Assembly (NCBI GenBank): GCA_963764215.1
Contig: CAVXRS010000002.1
Span: 62,001-126,000 of the forward strand
DNA length: 64,000 nt
From: JAFDWI01 sp963764215
Lineage (GTDB): Bacteria > Actinomycetota > Acidimicrobiia > Acidimicrobiales > Iamiaceae
Reading direction: 5' to 3'
Below the pieces are notes generated by a model. It was given only the letters and a program-made list of their open reading frames with translations, was not told the DNA's origin and did not search any database. Below are positions 42,499 through 50,299 of this stretch, piece by piece. The translations under genes were made by a program, and so were the position numbers. The stretch's first letter is position 1. The number at the start of each line of letters is the position of its first letter.

Positions 42499-44871
42499 TC
42501 AGCGGCGGCGGCGCCCGCCACCTCGTCGTGCCCCGCCCCGGCTCGTTTCCGCCGACGGGCCAAGGTCGCCGAAGGATTCGGAGGCCTCTGCGTCGAAGGC
42601 GTCCGAGAAGGACACGACTTCGACGTCACTCTCGGCGTCCCGGCGTCCCGGACGATCCTCCGAGCCCGACCGGCGCTTGCCGTTTGAGCTTCCCGCATCG
42701 CCACCGTCGTCCGACGTCGGCACCAGCGAAATCTTGCCGTTCGGGTCGATGTCGTCGACCCGGACCTCGATCTCGTCGCCGAGGGTCAGCACGTCCTCGA
42801 CCTTGTCGATCCGCCGCTTGCCTCCGATCTTGGAGATGTGCAGCAGTCCGTCGCGCCCGGGAAGGATGTTCACGAATGCGCCGAACTTGGTGATGTTCAC
42901 GACCTTCCCGGTGTAGGTGGCCCCCACGTCGGCCGTGGGCGGATCGAGGATCAGACGGACCTGGCGCTCGGCCTCGGCCACCGCGCCCTTGTCCACCGCG
43001 CCGATCGTCACCGTTCCGACCATGCCGTCGTCGTCGACGGACACGTCCGCGCCGGTCTCCGCGGTGATCGTGTTGATGACCTTGCCCTTCGGTCCGATCA
43101 CCTCGCCGATCTTGTCGATCGGGATCTCGAAACTGATCAGCTTGGGGGCGGCCTCGCCGACGTCGTCGCGGGGTTCGGCTATCGCACCGGCCATCACCTC
43201 GAGGATCTTCATCCTGGCGTCCTTGGCCTGAGACAGCGCGGCGGCCAACACGTCGGCGGGAAGGCCGTCGATCTTGGTGTCGAGCTGCAGCGCGGTGACG
43301 AACTCGGCCGTACCGGCGACCTTGAAGTCCATGTCACCGAACGCATCCTCGGATCCGAGGATGTCGGTCAGGGTGAGGTACTCATCGCCCTCGTGGATCA
43401 GGCCCATGGCGATTCCGGCGACCGGCGCCTTGATCGGCACGCCACCATCCATCAGCGACATGCTCGACGAACAGACCGAAGCCATCGAGGTCGACCCGTT
43501 CGAGGACAGCACTTCGGACACCAGACGCAGGGCGTAGGGCCAGTCCTCCTTGGAGGGCACCACCGGCAGCAGGGCGCGCTCGGCAAGTGCACCGTGGCCG
43601 ACCTCACGTCGCTTGGTTCCGCCCATGCGACCGGTTTCACCGTTCGCGTACGGAGGCATGTTGTAGTTGTGCATGTAGCGCTTGCGGGTCTCGGGACTGA
43701 TCGTGTCGAGCAACTGGTCCATCTTGGGCATGCCCAGGGTGAGCACGTTGAGCACCTGGGTCTCGCCCCGCTGGAACAAGCCCGAGCCGTGCGCCGTCGG
43801 GAGCACGCCCACCTCGGCGGACAGCGGACGAAGGTCGGACAGTCCTCGACCGTCCATGCGCACCCGTTCGTCGACGACTCGTCGGCGGATGACCGACTTG
43901 GTCAGCGCCTTGATCGCGTTCTTCACTTCGCGTTGCGCGCCCGCGAACGGCTTGCCCTCGGCCGTGAGCGCTTCGAGCACCTCGGCCTTGACGGCATCGT
44001 TCGCGGCGTTGCGCTCGGCCTTGTCGGCGATCGTGTTGGCCTCGGCCAGCTTGCCTTCGGCCAGCTCCGCGACCGCCGCGGCGATCTCCTCGTTGGTGTC
44101 GGTCTGGGGTTCCCACGCCAGTGGGGCCCGGGTTCCAACGGCGTCGACCAGCTCACGCTGCAATTCGATGGACTCGCCGATCCAGGTCTTTGCCGCTAAC
44201 AGCCCCCCGGCGATGACCTCCTCGGTCACCTTCGGAGCACCGGCTTCGTAGATGTCCCAGGCCTTCTCGGTGCCACCGGCCTCGACCATCATGATGGCGA
44301 TGTCATCGTCCACAGCCCGACCGGCGACGATCAGCTGGAAGGTGCAGTCGGCCTCGTCCTCGTACGTGGGGTGGGGGATCCACTCGCCATCGGCGGTGTA
44401 CGCAACCCGCACGGCGCCGATCGGGCCCTCGAAAGGGAGTCCCGAGATCATCAGGGCCGCCGAGGCGCCGTTGATTGCGGCGACGTCGTACGGGTTCTCC
44501 TGATCGGCGCCGAGCACGGTCACCACGACCTGGGTTTCGTTCCGATAGCCGTCCGCGAAGCTGGGGCGGAGCGGACGGTCGATCAGCCGGCACGTCAGCA
44601 CGGCATTGTCGCTGGGGCGTCCCTCCTTCCGGAAGAACGAGCCGGGAATCTTGCCGGCCGCATAGGCCTTCTCCTCGACGTCGACGGTGAGGGGAAAGAA
44701 GTCGATGCCCTCGCGGATGCTGGACGCACCGTTCGCGGTCACCAACGAGCGGGTGTCGCCGATGGAGACGACGACCGCCCCCTGGGACTGCGGCGCGAGT
44801 TTGCCGGTGGAAAATGTGAGGGACTTGTCGGTGCCCGAAATCGGGCGGGATACGGAAATGGCTTCTGCCAT
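42499..44871 (-). CDS. pnp: Polyribonucleotide nucleotidyltransferase
   Basis: Exoribonuclease that degrades RNA 3' to 5' with phosphate; core of RNA turnover. The 790-residue protein shows both RNase PH-like domains (GDTRSLVTANGA, KIPGSFFRKEGRPSDNAVLTCRLIDRPLRP and later RGETQVLNVLTLG, LSSNGSTSMASVC). A helical linker lies at about 230-330. The KH domain is IPIDKIGEVIGPKGKVINTI. The S1 domain is YTGKVVNITKFGAFVNILPGRDGLLHIS. The C-terminal tail is acidic and then arginine/glycine-rich. Start ATG 44871 has AAGGAGA 5 nt upstream. It follows rpsO with two hairpins between, the classic arrangement for autoregulation. Confidence 0.97.
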   Translation of the reverse strand: MAEAISVSRPISGTDKSLTFSTGKLAPQSQGAVVVSIGDTRSLVTANGASSIREGIDFFPLTVDVEEKAYAAGKIPGSFFRKEGRPSDNAVLTCRLIDRPLRPSFADGYRNETQVVVTVLGADQENPYDVAAINGASAALMISGLPFEGPIGAVRVAYTADGEWIPHPTYEDEADCTFQLIVAGRAVDDDIAIMMVEAGGTEKAWDIYEAGAPKVTEEVIAGGLLAAKTWIGESIELQRELVDAVGTRAPLAWEPQTDTNEEIAAAVAELAEGKLAEANTIADKAERNAANDAVKAEVLEALTAEGKPFAGAQREVKNAIKALTKSVIRRRVVDERVRMDGRGLSDLRPLSAEVGVLPTAHGSGLFQRGETQVLNVLTLGMPKMDQLLDTISPETRKRYMHNYNMPPYANGETGRMGGTKRREVGHGALAERALLPVVPSKEDWPYALRLVSEVLSSNGSTSMASVCSSSMSLMDGGVPIKAPVAGIAMGLIHEGDEYLTLTDILGSEDAFGDMDFKVAGTAEFVTALQLDTKIDGLPADVLAAALSQAKDARMKILEVMAGAIAEPRDDVGEAAPKLISFEIPIDKIGEVIGPKGKVINTITAETGADVSVDDDGMVGTVTIGAVDKGAVAEAERQVRLILDPPTADVGATYTGKVVNITKFGAFVNILPGRDGLLHISKIGGKRRIDKVEDVLTLGDEIEVRVDDIDPNGKISLVPTSDDGGDAGSSNGKRRSGSEDRPGRRDAESDVEVVSFSDAFDAEASESFGDLGPSAETSRGGARRGGGRRRR

Positions 44872-45019
44872 GGTTCTCCTTGGATGTTTCATCGAGGATC
44901 TTCGATGTCCTCGCTGTTCGAAAGTGGCGGAGCCAGTTCCCAGTCGGCAACCTCCCGATCTCGTGTACCGGGCAATCGGCGACTGACAACCGACCTCGTT
45001 GCCACTCCTGTTCTGGTCC

Positions 45020-45043
45020 GTCCGGGTGAACGTTCGCCCGGAC
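45020..45043 (-). other. Hairpin in the rpsO-pnp intergenic region
   Basis: Seven-bp inverted repeat (45020-45026 with 45037-45043), 10-nt loop, on the transcript between rpsO and pnp. It may take part in RNase processing of the pnp leader. Confidence 0.4.
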
Positions 45044-45050
45044 AGAAGAT

Positions 45051-45079
45051 CGGGACGGCCCTTGGGTCGGGCCGTCCCG
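45051..45079 (-). terminator. Terminator or attenuator between rpsO and pnp
   Basis: Eleven-bp perfect stem (45051-45061 with 45069-45079), 7-nt loop, 10 bp after the rpsO stop. Followed on the minus strand by GATCTTCTG, only weakly T-rich. It may reduce read-through into pnp or act as a processing site. Confidence 0.55.
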
Positions 45080-45088
45080 GTGAGATTG

Positions 45089-45361
45089 CTAACGACGAAG
45101 GCCGTGTTTGGCGATGATCGCCCGGTAGCGCTCGACGTCGTTGTCTCGCACGTAGTCGAGCAGTCGACGTCTGCGACCCACCAACATGAGCAGGCCCCGC
45201 CGTGAATGGTGATCCTTGGCGTGGACCTTGAGGTGCTCGGTCAGATGGGTGATGCGGGCGGTCAAGAGTGCGACCTGGACCTCCGGAGAGCCGGTGTCAC
45301 CCTCATGGGTCTGGTGCTCGGCGATGATTCCGGCCTTGGCCTTGTCGATGATCTCGGACAT
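45089..45361 (-). CDS. rpsO: 30S ribosomal protein S15
   Basis: Primary 16S rRNA-binding protein of the small subunit, 90 residues. Standard S15 sequence: GDTGSPEVQVALLTARITHLTEHL, then KDHHSRRGLLMLVGRRRRLLDY and ERYRAIIAKHGLRR. ATG 45361 has AAGGA 5 nt upstream. A leader of about 150 nt with hairpins (see below) suggests feedback by S15 on its own mRNA, known in several phyla. It precedes pnp as in many bacteria. Confidence 0.97.
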   Translation of the reverse strand: MSEIIDKAKAGIIAEHQTHEGDTGSPEVQVALLTARITHLTEHLKVHAKDHHSRRGLLMLVGRRRRLLDYVRDNDVERYRAIIAKHGLRR

Positions 45362-45379
45362 GCATTCCTTGGGGTTCTC

Positions 45380-45400
45380 GACTTCCCGACGTGGGAAGTC
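45380..45400 (-). ncRNA. Hairpin in the rpsO leader, candidate S15 autoregulatory element
   Basis: Perfect 8-bp stem (45380-45387 with 45393-45400), 5-nt loop, ending 18 nt before the rpsO start. Upstream in the same leader CCCAGC...GCTGGG and CCGC...GCGG segments can pair, giving a structured leader of the kind S15 binds. Confidence 0.4.
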
Positions 45401-45516
45401 GTTGGGTTCTTCGGCCCAGCTCCACGAGCCGCCATGCGTACCGCGGAGCGCTGGGTGGGAGGTCGTCCAACGGCCCTTGGGTCCGGGCGAGCGGGACGTC
45501 ATCTCACGAAGCAATC

Positions 45517-45547
45517 AGACTACCCGGTCGCGTCCTCGCCTGTGCAA
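45517..45547 (-). promoter_or_regulatory. Promoter of rpsO-pnp
   Basis: Minus strand: -35 TTGCAC (45547-45542), 19-nt spacer, -10 TAGTCT (45522-45517). The predicted start near 45509 gives a leader of about 150 nt. Confidence 0.45.
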
Positions 45548-45607
45548 TGCCTGCGCCTGCACCGGGAGATCTGCCGCCGACGGTTCCGGATGCCTCGTCG
45601 AGACGCG

Positions 45608-47608
45608 TCAGCCCACGGGGATCGCGGTGAGTCGGAGTCCCGGCCCCGATTCCAAGGTCTTTTGGAGCGCCCATTTCCGTAACTGGCTCCCCGTCATGCC
45701 AGGCACGGAAATGACTGATTGGCCGTCCATCACCCCGAAGACCTGCAGAAAGCGGACAAAGTCGTGATCATCCAGCAGCGCAACGGCTCCATCGCGCGAC
45801 ACCTTCTTCCGGAGTGCGTCGTTGATCCGTCGTCTCTCCGCCTCAGGCATCTTCACCGCCGGGTTCACCTCGACCTTCGACGCCGAGGCGGCCCAGTGAC
45901 GCATGCGACGATCGAGGGCCGCGAACCGCCCTGCGGAGCGATTCCGCGGGTAGTCGACTTCAGCGATGACCGTGCCTTGCCTTGGTACGCCCGCAGTGGA
46001 CGTGAGGTACAGGTGGAGCCGTGCATCTCCGAGGGCCGCCGCGTTCCGATTGATTCCGTACAGTTGCACGTCATAGCGTCCGCCGAGCCGGAACGGCACC
46101 CCTGCGTCCTGAAGTCCGAGCAGCACCGAGGGCTGAAACGATCTCTCGGCAAAAAACGTCGTCACCTGCACCGGGCCCCGGCCCGCCATCGACCGGCGAG
46201 TTGCTGCACGCAACTGCCGTGCCATTTCGGCCTGCGGGCCGTGCAAAACGGCGCATCGATGGCCGCAGTGGTCGGCCGGGCGGGCGGCAAAAACCGCGAG
46301 TACCAGCACGACCACGCTTCCGGCTGCCCCGAACTTGACACGGGATTCCCAGACCCGAGCGCGCCACGGGGGGGGCGAGGAGCGAAGCGCCGTCATGGCC
46401 AGCGTGAACCAGAGGAAGGCCGACAAGGGCCAGAGACCGGCGAGATAGAGCGATCTGAAGCCGAGGTTACTGGGGCTCGACAGGCCGGTGGCAACCAAGC
46501 CCCACCAACCAACCGCCGCCACGGCAAGAGCGCGGATCATGGTCCTGTCTCGGTGTTTGCGTGCCCGGGCCCACAGCCCCACCACGATGCCGATCAGCAC
46601 GAGTCCGAACATCACTCGCGACCACAACGGCGACCCTCCTCCCCGACTGTCGAAGGGAACGTGAGCGAAGCTCGAGGGAAGCCACAATCGCGGTTCGGCA
46701 GTCACCGAAACGACCACACCGAGCGCGCCGGCCAACGTCTTGTGGATCCCATCGGAGGATTGGACGCTCTGGTCTCGAAAGGCAGCACCGAAGAGCTTTC
46801 CGAGGTTTCCTCCGGGATGAGCGAATTGGTCGTACAACGGCGGAATCCACACTGCGACGGTGAAAAGAAGACCGATGGACAACCAGCGGAGTTGGCTGCG
46901 CCTGACGCCAGACCAGGCCGCCGGATCCGAGCGACGCGTTCGAGCCAACTGCGCCGACCAGAAGATCATGGCGACGAGCCCGAGGGCCGGGGCGAGCAAC
47001 GTGAAGATGAGTTGATCGAGAACCAGATAGTTGCCTACGGCCGCCAGCACCAGAAGCGCCGGGCCGTCACCATCAGCGACCGACCACGCGGCCACCAGAC
47101 AACACAAGAACGGCAACGTCCCCATCTGCAATGGCGTCGGGTCGACAAACAGGCTACTTCCCAGCGTCCAGAGCAGCGATGCGACGAAAGCCGCGGCAAG
47201 GATCGCCCCTCCTTCTCCGACACGCCGACGAACCAGCCACAACGATGTCCAGATTGCAGAGCCGTTGAGCGCGGCCATGCCGACCAGCACGCCCCATGTG
47301 GTTCCCAGGACATGCACCGGAACGGTCAGCAGATACAGCTCGAGTGCTCCTGGGAAGCTGTAGGGCGCATCGAGAGTGATAGATGGGGCTGCGGCAAACC
47401 CGATGAGAGGCGGGTGTGCCGAGAAAACGTCCCGTACCCGGACCACCGTGGTCGCCGCATCGTAAGTGGGCTCCCAATGGCCCAGACCCAGTCGCACCGC
47501 GGTGAACACGACCGGGGCGACAGCGCAAAGGACGCTGACGCGATACATCCACCGCAATCGAGGATCGTCCGTCGGACTCCTCGGCGAATCACCCTCCCCA
47601 GGCACCAC
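45608..47608 (-). CDS. Large multi-pass membrane protein, possibly GT-C-like; foreign-looking
   Basis: Protein of 666 residues. Some ten hydrophobic helices lie in residues 20-445 (for example VSVLCAVAPVVFTAVRLGLG and LIFTLLAPALGLVAMIFW). Early loops contain YDAATTVVRVRDVFSAHPPLIG and a periplasmic-looking segment TLDAPYSFPGALELYL, features shared with GT-C glycosyltransferases and mannosyltransferase-like proteins. The last 200 residues are soluble and basic (RLHLYLTSTAG, AEVDYPRNRSAGRF, a helix-rich end). Base composition is visibly lower in GC, and codons such as AAA, GTT and CTT are commoner than in neighbours, suggesting later acquisition. Start GTG 47608; a second GTG is adjacent. I do not recognise the family. 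Confidence 0.7.
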   Translation of the reverse strand: MVPGEGDSPRSPTDDPRLRWMYRVSVLCAVAPVVFTAVRLGLGHWEPTYDAATTVVRVRDVFSAHPPLIGFAAAPSITLDAPYSFPGALELYLLTVPVHVLGTTWGVLVGMAALNGSAIWTSLWLVRRRVGEGGAILAAAFVASLLWTLGSSLFVDPTPLQMGTLPFLCCLVAAWSVADGDGPALLVLAAVGNYLVLDQLIFTLLAPALGLVAMIFWSAQLARTRRSDPAAWSGVRRSQLRWLSIGLLFTVAVWIPPLYDQFAHPGGNLGKLFGAAFRDQSVQSSDGIHKTLAGALGVVVSVTAEPRLWLPSSFAHVPFDSRGGGSPLWSRVMFGLVLIGIVVGLWARARKHRDRTMIRALAVAAVGWWGLVATGLSSPSNLGFRSLYLAGLWPLSAFLWFTLAMTALRSSPPPWRARVWESRVKFGAAGSVVVLVLAVFAARPADHCGHRCAVLHGPQAEMARQLRAATRRSMAGRGPVQVTTFFAERSFQPSVLLGLQDAGVPFRLGGRYDVQLYGINRNAAALGDARLHLYLTSTAGVPRQGTVIAEVDYPRNRSAGRFAALDRRMRHWAASASKVEVNPAVKMPEAERRRINDALRKKVSRDGAVALLDDHDFVRFLQVFGVMDGQSVISVPGMTGSQLRKWALQKTLESGPGLRLTAIPVG

Positions 47609-47715
47609 AGCCCCCTTACGACGATTGCTGGTTCACGGAGCCGCCTTCACTGCCGCGGGCGAACAAGGCGAAATCCTACCCGAAAGCCCGTCGTCGGTTG
47701 ACGACAGCGCCCGGT

Positions 47716-48345
47716 TCAGGTCGAGGGCGAGATCGCAGCGTGCAACACGGCGATGGCTCCTCTGGCGTGCTGGGAGTCGACATGTCCGTCCATCTGGACC
47801 AGCGACATCAACAGAGCGATCACGACCGCCTCGAGTCCGGCGGCGAACAGGTCACAGTCGATGTCGCCCCGCACGCTCCCCCGCCGCTGACCTGCACGAA
47901 GTGCCGCGGCGACCCCTCGTTGCAGGCGGATCTCCGCAGGCAGCACCGCGAGTCGTTCGGTGGCTCGGGCCTCCGCCCCCTCCAGCACCCGGCGTGCGAG
48001 CGGATGATCGTCCAGTGCGGCGAGGAGTCGGACGAAGATGCTTTCGAAGTCACCGTCGAACCGGCCGGACGCGACTTCAGGCAGGGCCTGGGTGATGAGC
48101 CCGGCGACATCATCGTCGACTGCAGCGGCGAACAGGTCGTCCTTGGTGGCGAAATAGCTGTAGACCGCGCTCGGTGAGACTCCGATCTCCCGGGCGATGG
48201 CGGGCACCGAGGCGCTCCGGGCGCCCAGGAGGGCGAACTGCCGGACCGCACAGTCCAGAATCGCGGATCGGGTCCGCTCACCCTTGCTCTCGACGGACGA
48301 GTCCCGCTCGGCGACCTCGGGTGATTCGGTGGCGAGGCGTGGCAT
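47716..48345 (-). CDS. TetR-family transcriptional repressor
   Basis: The 209-residue regulator has a canonical TetR DNA-binding domain: RSAILDCAVRQFALLGARSASVPAIAREIGVSPSAVYSYFATKDDLFAAA in consecutive blocks (about residues 26-75). The C-terminal ligand-binding half is alpha-helical and specific to this protein. It is divergent from the AurF-like oxygenase. A perfect palindrome lies between them (48373-48385), so it most likely represses that gene and itself until a small ligand binds. Start ATG 48345 has TACAGT 6 nt upstream. Confidence 0.9.
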   Translation of the reverse strand: MPRLATESPEVAERDSSVESKGERTRSAILDCAVRQFALLGARSASVPAIAREIGVSPSAVYSYFATKDDLFAAAVDDDVAGLITQALPEVASGRFDGDFESIFVRLLAALDDHPLARRVLEGAEARATERLAVLPAEIRLQRGVAAALRAGQRRGSVRGDIDCDLFAAGLEAVVIALLMSLVQMDGHVDSQHARGAIAVLHAAISPST

Positions 48346-48351
48346 GCAACC

Positions 48352-48357
48352 ACTGTA
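48352..48357 (-). promoter_or_regulatory. -10 element (TACAGT) for leaderless tetR-type gene
   Basis: TACAGT on the minus strand, 6 nt before ATG 48345. Confidence 0.45.
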
Positions 48358-48372
48358 GTGCAAACCGTCGAA

Positions 48373-48385
48373 TTGATTCAATCAA
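48373..48385. promoter_or_regulatory. Operator palindrome for the TetR-type repressor
   Basis: TTGATT-C-AATCAA, a perfect 6-1-6 inverted repeat. It overlaps the expected -35 position of the oxygenase promoter and lies upstream of the regulator's own -10, so one bound dimer pair could block both. Confidence 0.6.
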
Positions 48386-48396
48386 ACAGTTCCGCA

Positions 48397-48402
48397 TATG
48401 CT
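48397..48402 (+). promoter_or_regulatory. -10 element (TATGCT) for leaderless oxygenase gene
   Basis: TATGCT with 6 nt to ATG 48409. The palindrome 48373-48385 lies about 12 nt upstream. Confidence 0.5.
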
Positions 48403-48408
48403 GCGGCC

Positions 48409-49313
48409 ATGAGCACAAGCACACTGGACGCCCAGGGAACACACCGCACCCGCATCGAAAGGCTCAACACCGCGTCGGCACGACGGGTGATCGACCCCGA
48501 TGTCGAGGTCACGGGCCGGGTCGGCGACGGCCAGGTGCTCTCCCGCTCGATGTTGTCGGTCGCCGGCCTCGACCTGGATCTCACCGACGAGCAGTGGGCG
48601 ACCCTCAGCCGCGAGGAGATGGCGGCCATCCTCGACGCCGGTGTCCGATTCGAGTCGATGCTCATGGCGAACTTCGGACGCAGCCTCGCCTACCGGCAAG
48701 ACCTGTGTGACCCTCGGGTCGCCTACATGTTGCACGAGGTCGGCGAGGAGACCCGCCATTCCCGTCTGTTCATCCGGGTGATCGACCAGCTCCGCCCCAC
48801 GGCGAAGAATCCTTTCACGGTCGGTGGTTCGTCATCGCCGACCGCATCATGTCGGGTTGGGCGCTGCGCCACGATGCGGCGTTCATGGTGATGGTGCTCT
48901 TCGGCGAGGAAGGGCCGGACCTGTTGCAGAAGATGGCACTGGAAGATCCCGGGACGGACCCGTTCATCAAGGACGTGAACCGCTACCACCGCGCCGAGGA
49001 GGCCCGCCACCTGTCATTCGGTCGGACCGTGCTGAGCGAACTGTTCGCCGAAGCGGGCTGGTTCGAGAAATTCGTGATCCGCCATCTGGCGCCGTTGGCC
49101 GGCGCGGGGATGGTCGACTCGTTGGTGCATCCGGGGGTCTACGCGACCGTCGGCCTGCCCACGTGGAAGACCTGGAACGCCGTCCGCAGGACTCCCCAAC
49201 GAGCCGAGTTCCGTCGGCAGGTCCTGCAACCGGTGTGCGATGCGCTCGTCAAGGCCGGCGTGTTCCGCCGGGGTCACCCGACCCGGGCCTGGCGCCGGGC
49301 GATTGCCGCCTGA
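48409..49313 (+). CDS. AurF-like di-iron oxygenase, one frameshift
   Basis: Ferritin-like di-iron protein of the p-aminobenzoate N-oxygenase (AurF) family, about 300 residues. The first part contains VLSRSMLSVAGLDLDLTDEQWATL and the iron motif HEVGEETRHSRLF. Near 48818-48825 one base is missing. Allowing for it the protein continues RWFVIADRIMSGWALRHDA, then LFGEEGPDLLQ and the second iron motif YHRAEEARHLSF. Both ExxH-type sites are intact, so the enzyme should be active if the break is a sequencing error. AurF oxidises aromatic amines; most relatives, like this one, have unknown substrates. Expression is probably controlled by the divergent TetR-type gene. Confidence 0.83.
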
Positions 49314-49317
49314 CGCT

Positions 49318-50280
49318 TCAGTCCGATCCGAGCGCGGACCGGGTCGCAGCCACGTCCTGGCGCATCTGCGCGACGAGCGCGTCTTCCGATGCGAATCGCT
49401 TCTCGCCGCGCAGTCGCTTGACGAACCGCACCTTCACGTGTTCGCCGTACAGATCGCCGGCGAAGTCCAGCAGGTAGGACTCGAGCAGGGACGCGTGGGA
49501 CTGCTGATAGAACGTGGGCCGGCGACCCAGCGACATGGCCGCCACATGCACGCTGCCGTCGGCCCGCTCGAAGTACCCGGCGTAGATCCCGTCGGCCGGC
49601 AGCAGGATCTCTCCGGGTACTGAGACGTTCGCCGTGGGAAACCCGAGCGTCCTGCCTCGCTCGTCACCGTGGGCGACCACACCGCGCACTTCGTGGGCCC
49701 GCCCGAGCCACTCGTTCGCAGCAGCCAGGTCGCCTGTGGTCAGCGACCGTCGAATCCCCGTGGAGGACACCCGGGGTCGATCGGTACACGCCACGGGTTC
49801 TCCATCGGCATCGACCAGGTCCATGCCGATCACGCCGAAGCCGAGTGTGCCGCCCAACTCGCGGAGCAGCGCCACGTCGCCCGTGCGACCGGCACCGAAA
49901 TGGAAGTCCGACCCCACCACGACCAGCCGGGCATCGAGGGCGTCCACCAGCACCTCGTTCACGAACGTTGCCGCCGGTTCGGCCGCCCGGTCGGCGTCGA
50001 AGCGCAGCACGACCGCGCGTTCGACACCGGTCTCGGCCAACAGTTCCAGCTTCTGATCGAGGTCACAGAGCAGCTTCGGCGCCGATTCGGGTCGCACGAC
50101 CATCGCCGGGTGCCGGTCGAAGGTGACCACGGTGGTGGACAGGCCTGCGTCCGCCGCGAACTTGCGCACCTGGTTGATCACCGCACGATGTCCCAGATGG
50201 ACGCCGTCGTAGGCACCGATCGTCACCGCGCACCCGCCCTCGGAGGTGGGATACGCGCCGGGCAGGTGGACGATCTCCAT
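49318..50280 (-). CDS. ribF: Bifunctional riboflavin kinase/FAD synthetase
   Basis: Converts riboflavin to FMN and then FAD. The 320-residue protein has the N-terminal adenylyltransferase (VTIGAYDGVHLGHRAVI, HPAMVVRP, VVGSDFHFGAGRTGDVALL, SSTGIRRSLTTGD) and the C-terminal kinase (RTLGFPTANVSVPGEILLPADGIYAGYF, MSLGRRPTF, ESYLLDFAGDLYGEHVKVRF). The start ATG 50280 begins MEIVHLPGAYPT; an upstream in-frame extension overlaps truB and is not favoured. It is the last gene of the rimP-ribF block, 19 bp after truB. Confidence 0.95.
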   Translation of the reverse strand: MEIVHLPGAYPTSEGGCAVTIGAYDGVHLGHRAVINQVRKFAADAGLSTTVVTFDRHPAMVVRPESAPKLLCDLDQKLELLAETGVERAVVLRFDADRAAEPAATFVNEVLVDALDARLVVVGSDFHFGAGRTGDVALLRELGGTLGFGVIGMDLVDADGEPVACTDRPRVSSTGIRRSLTTGDLAAANEWLGRAHEVRGVVAHGDERGRTLGFPTANVSVPGEILLPADGIYAGYFERADGSVHVAAMSLGRRPTFYQQSHASLLESYLLDFAGDLYGEHVKVRFVKRLRGEKRFASEDALVAQMRQDVAATRSALGSD

Positions 50281-50299
50281 CGCCCGCGACGCTACCGGC

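Noticed and set aside
45719..47701. 660-residue plus-strand frame over the membrane protein gene
   Set aside because: Strongly charged low-complexity translation; the minus strand gives plausible membrane helices and a proper end.
48358..48408. Upstream start of the AurF-like gene at 48358
   Set aside because: It would run through the operator palindrome and the -10 hexamer; ATG 48409 has correct spacing.
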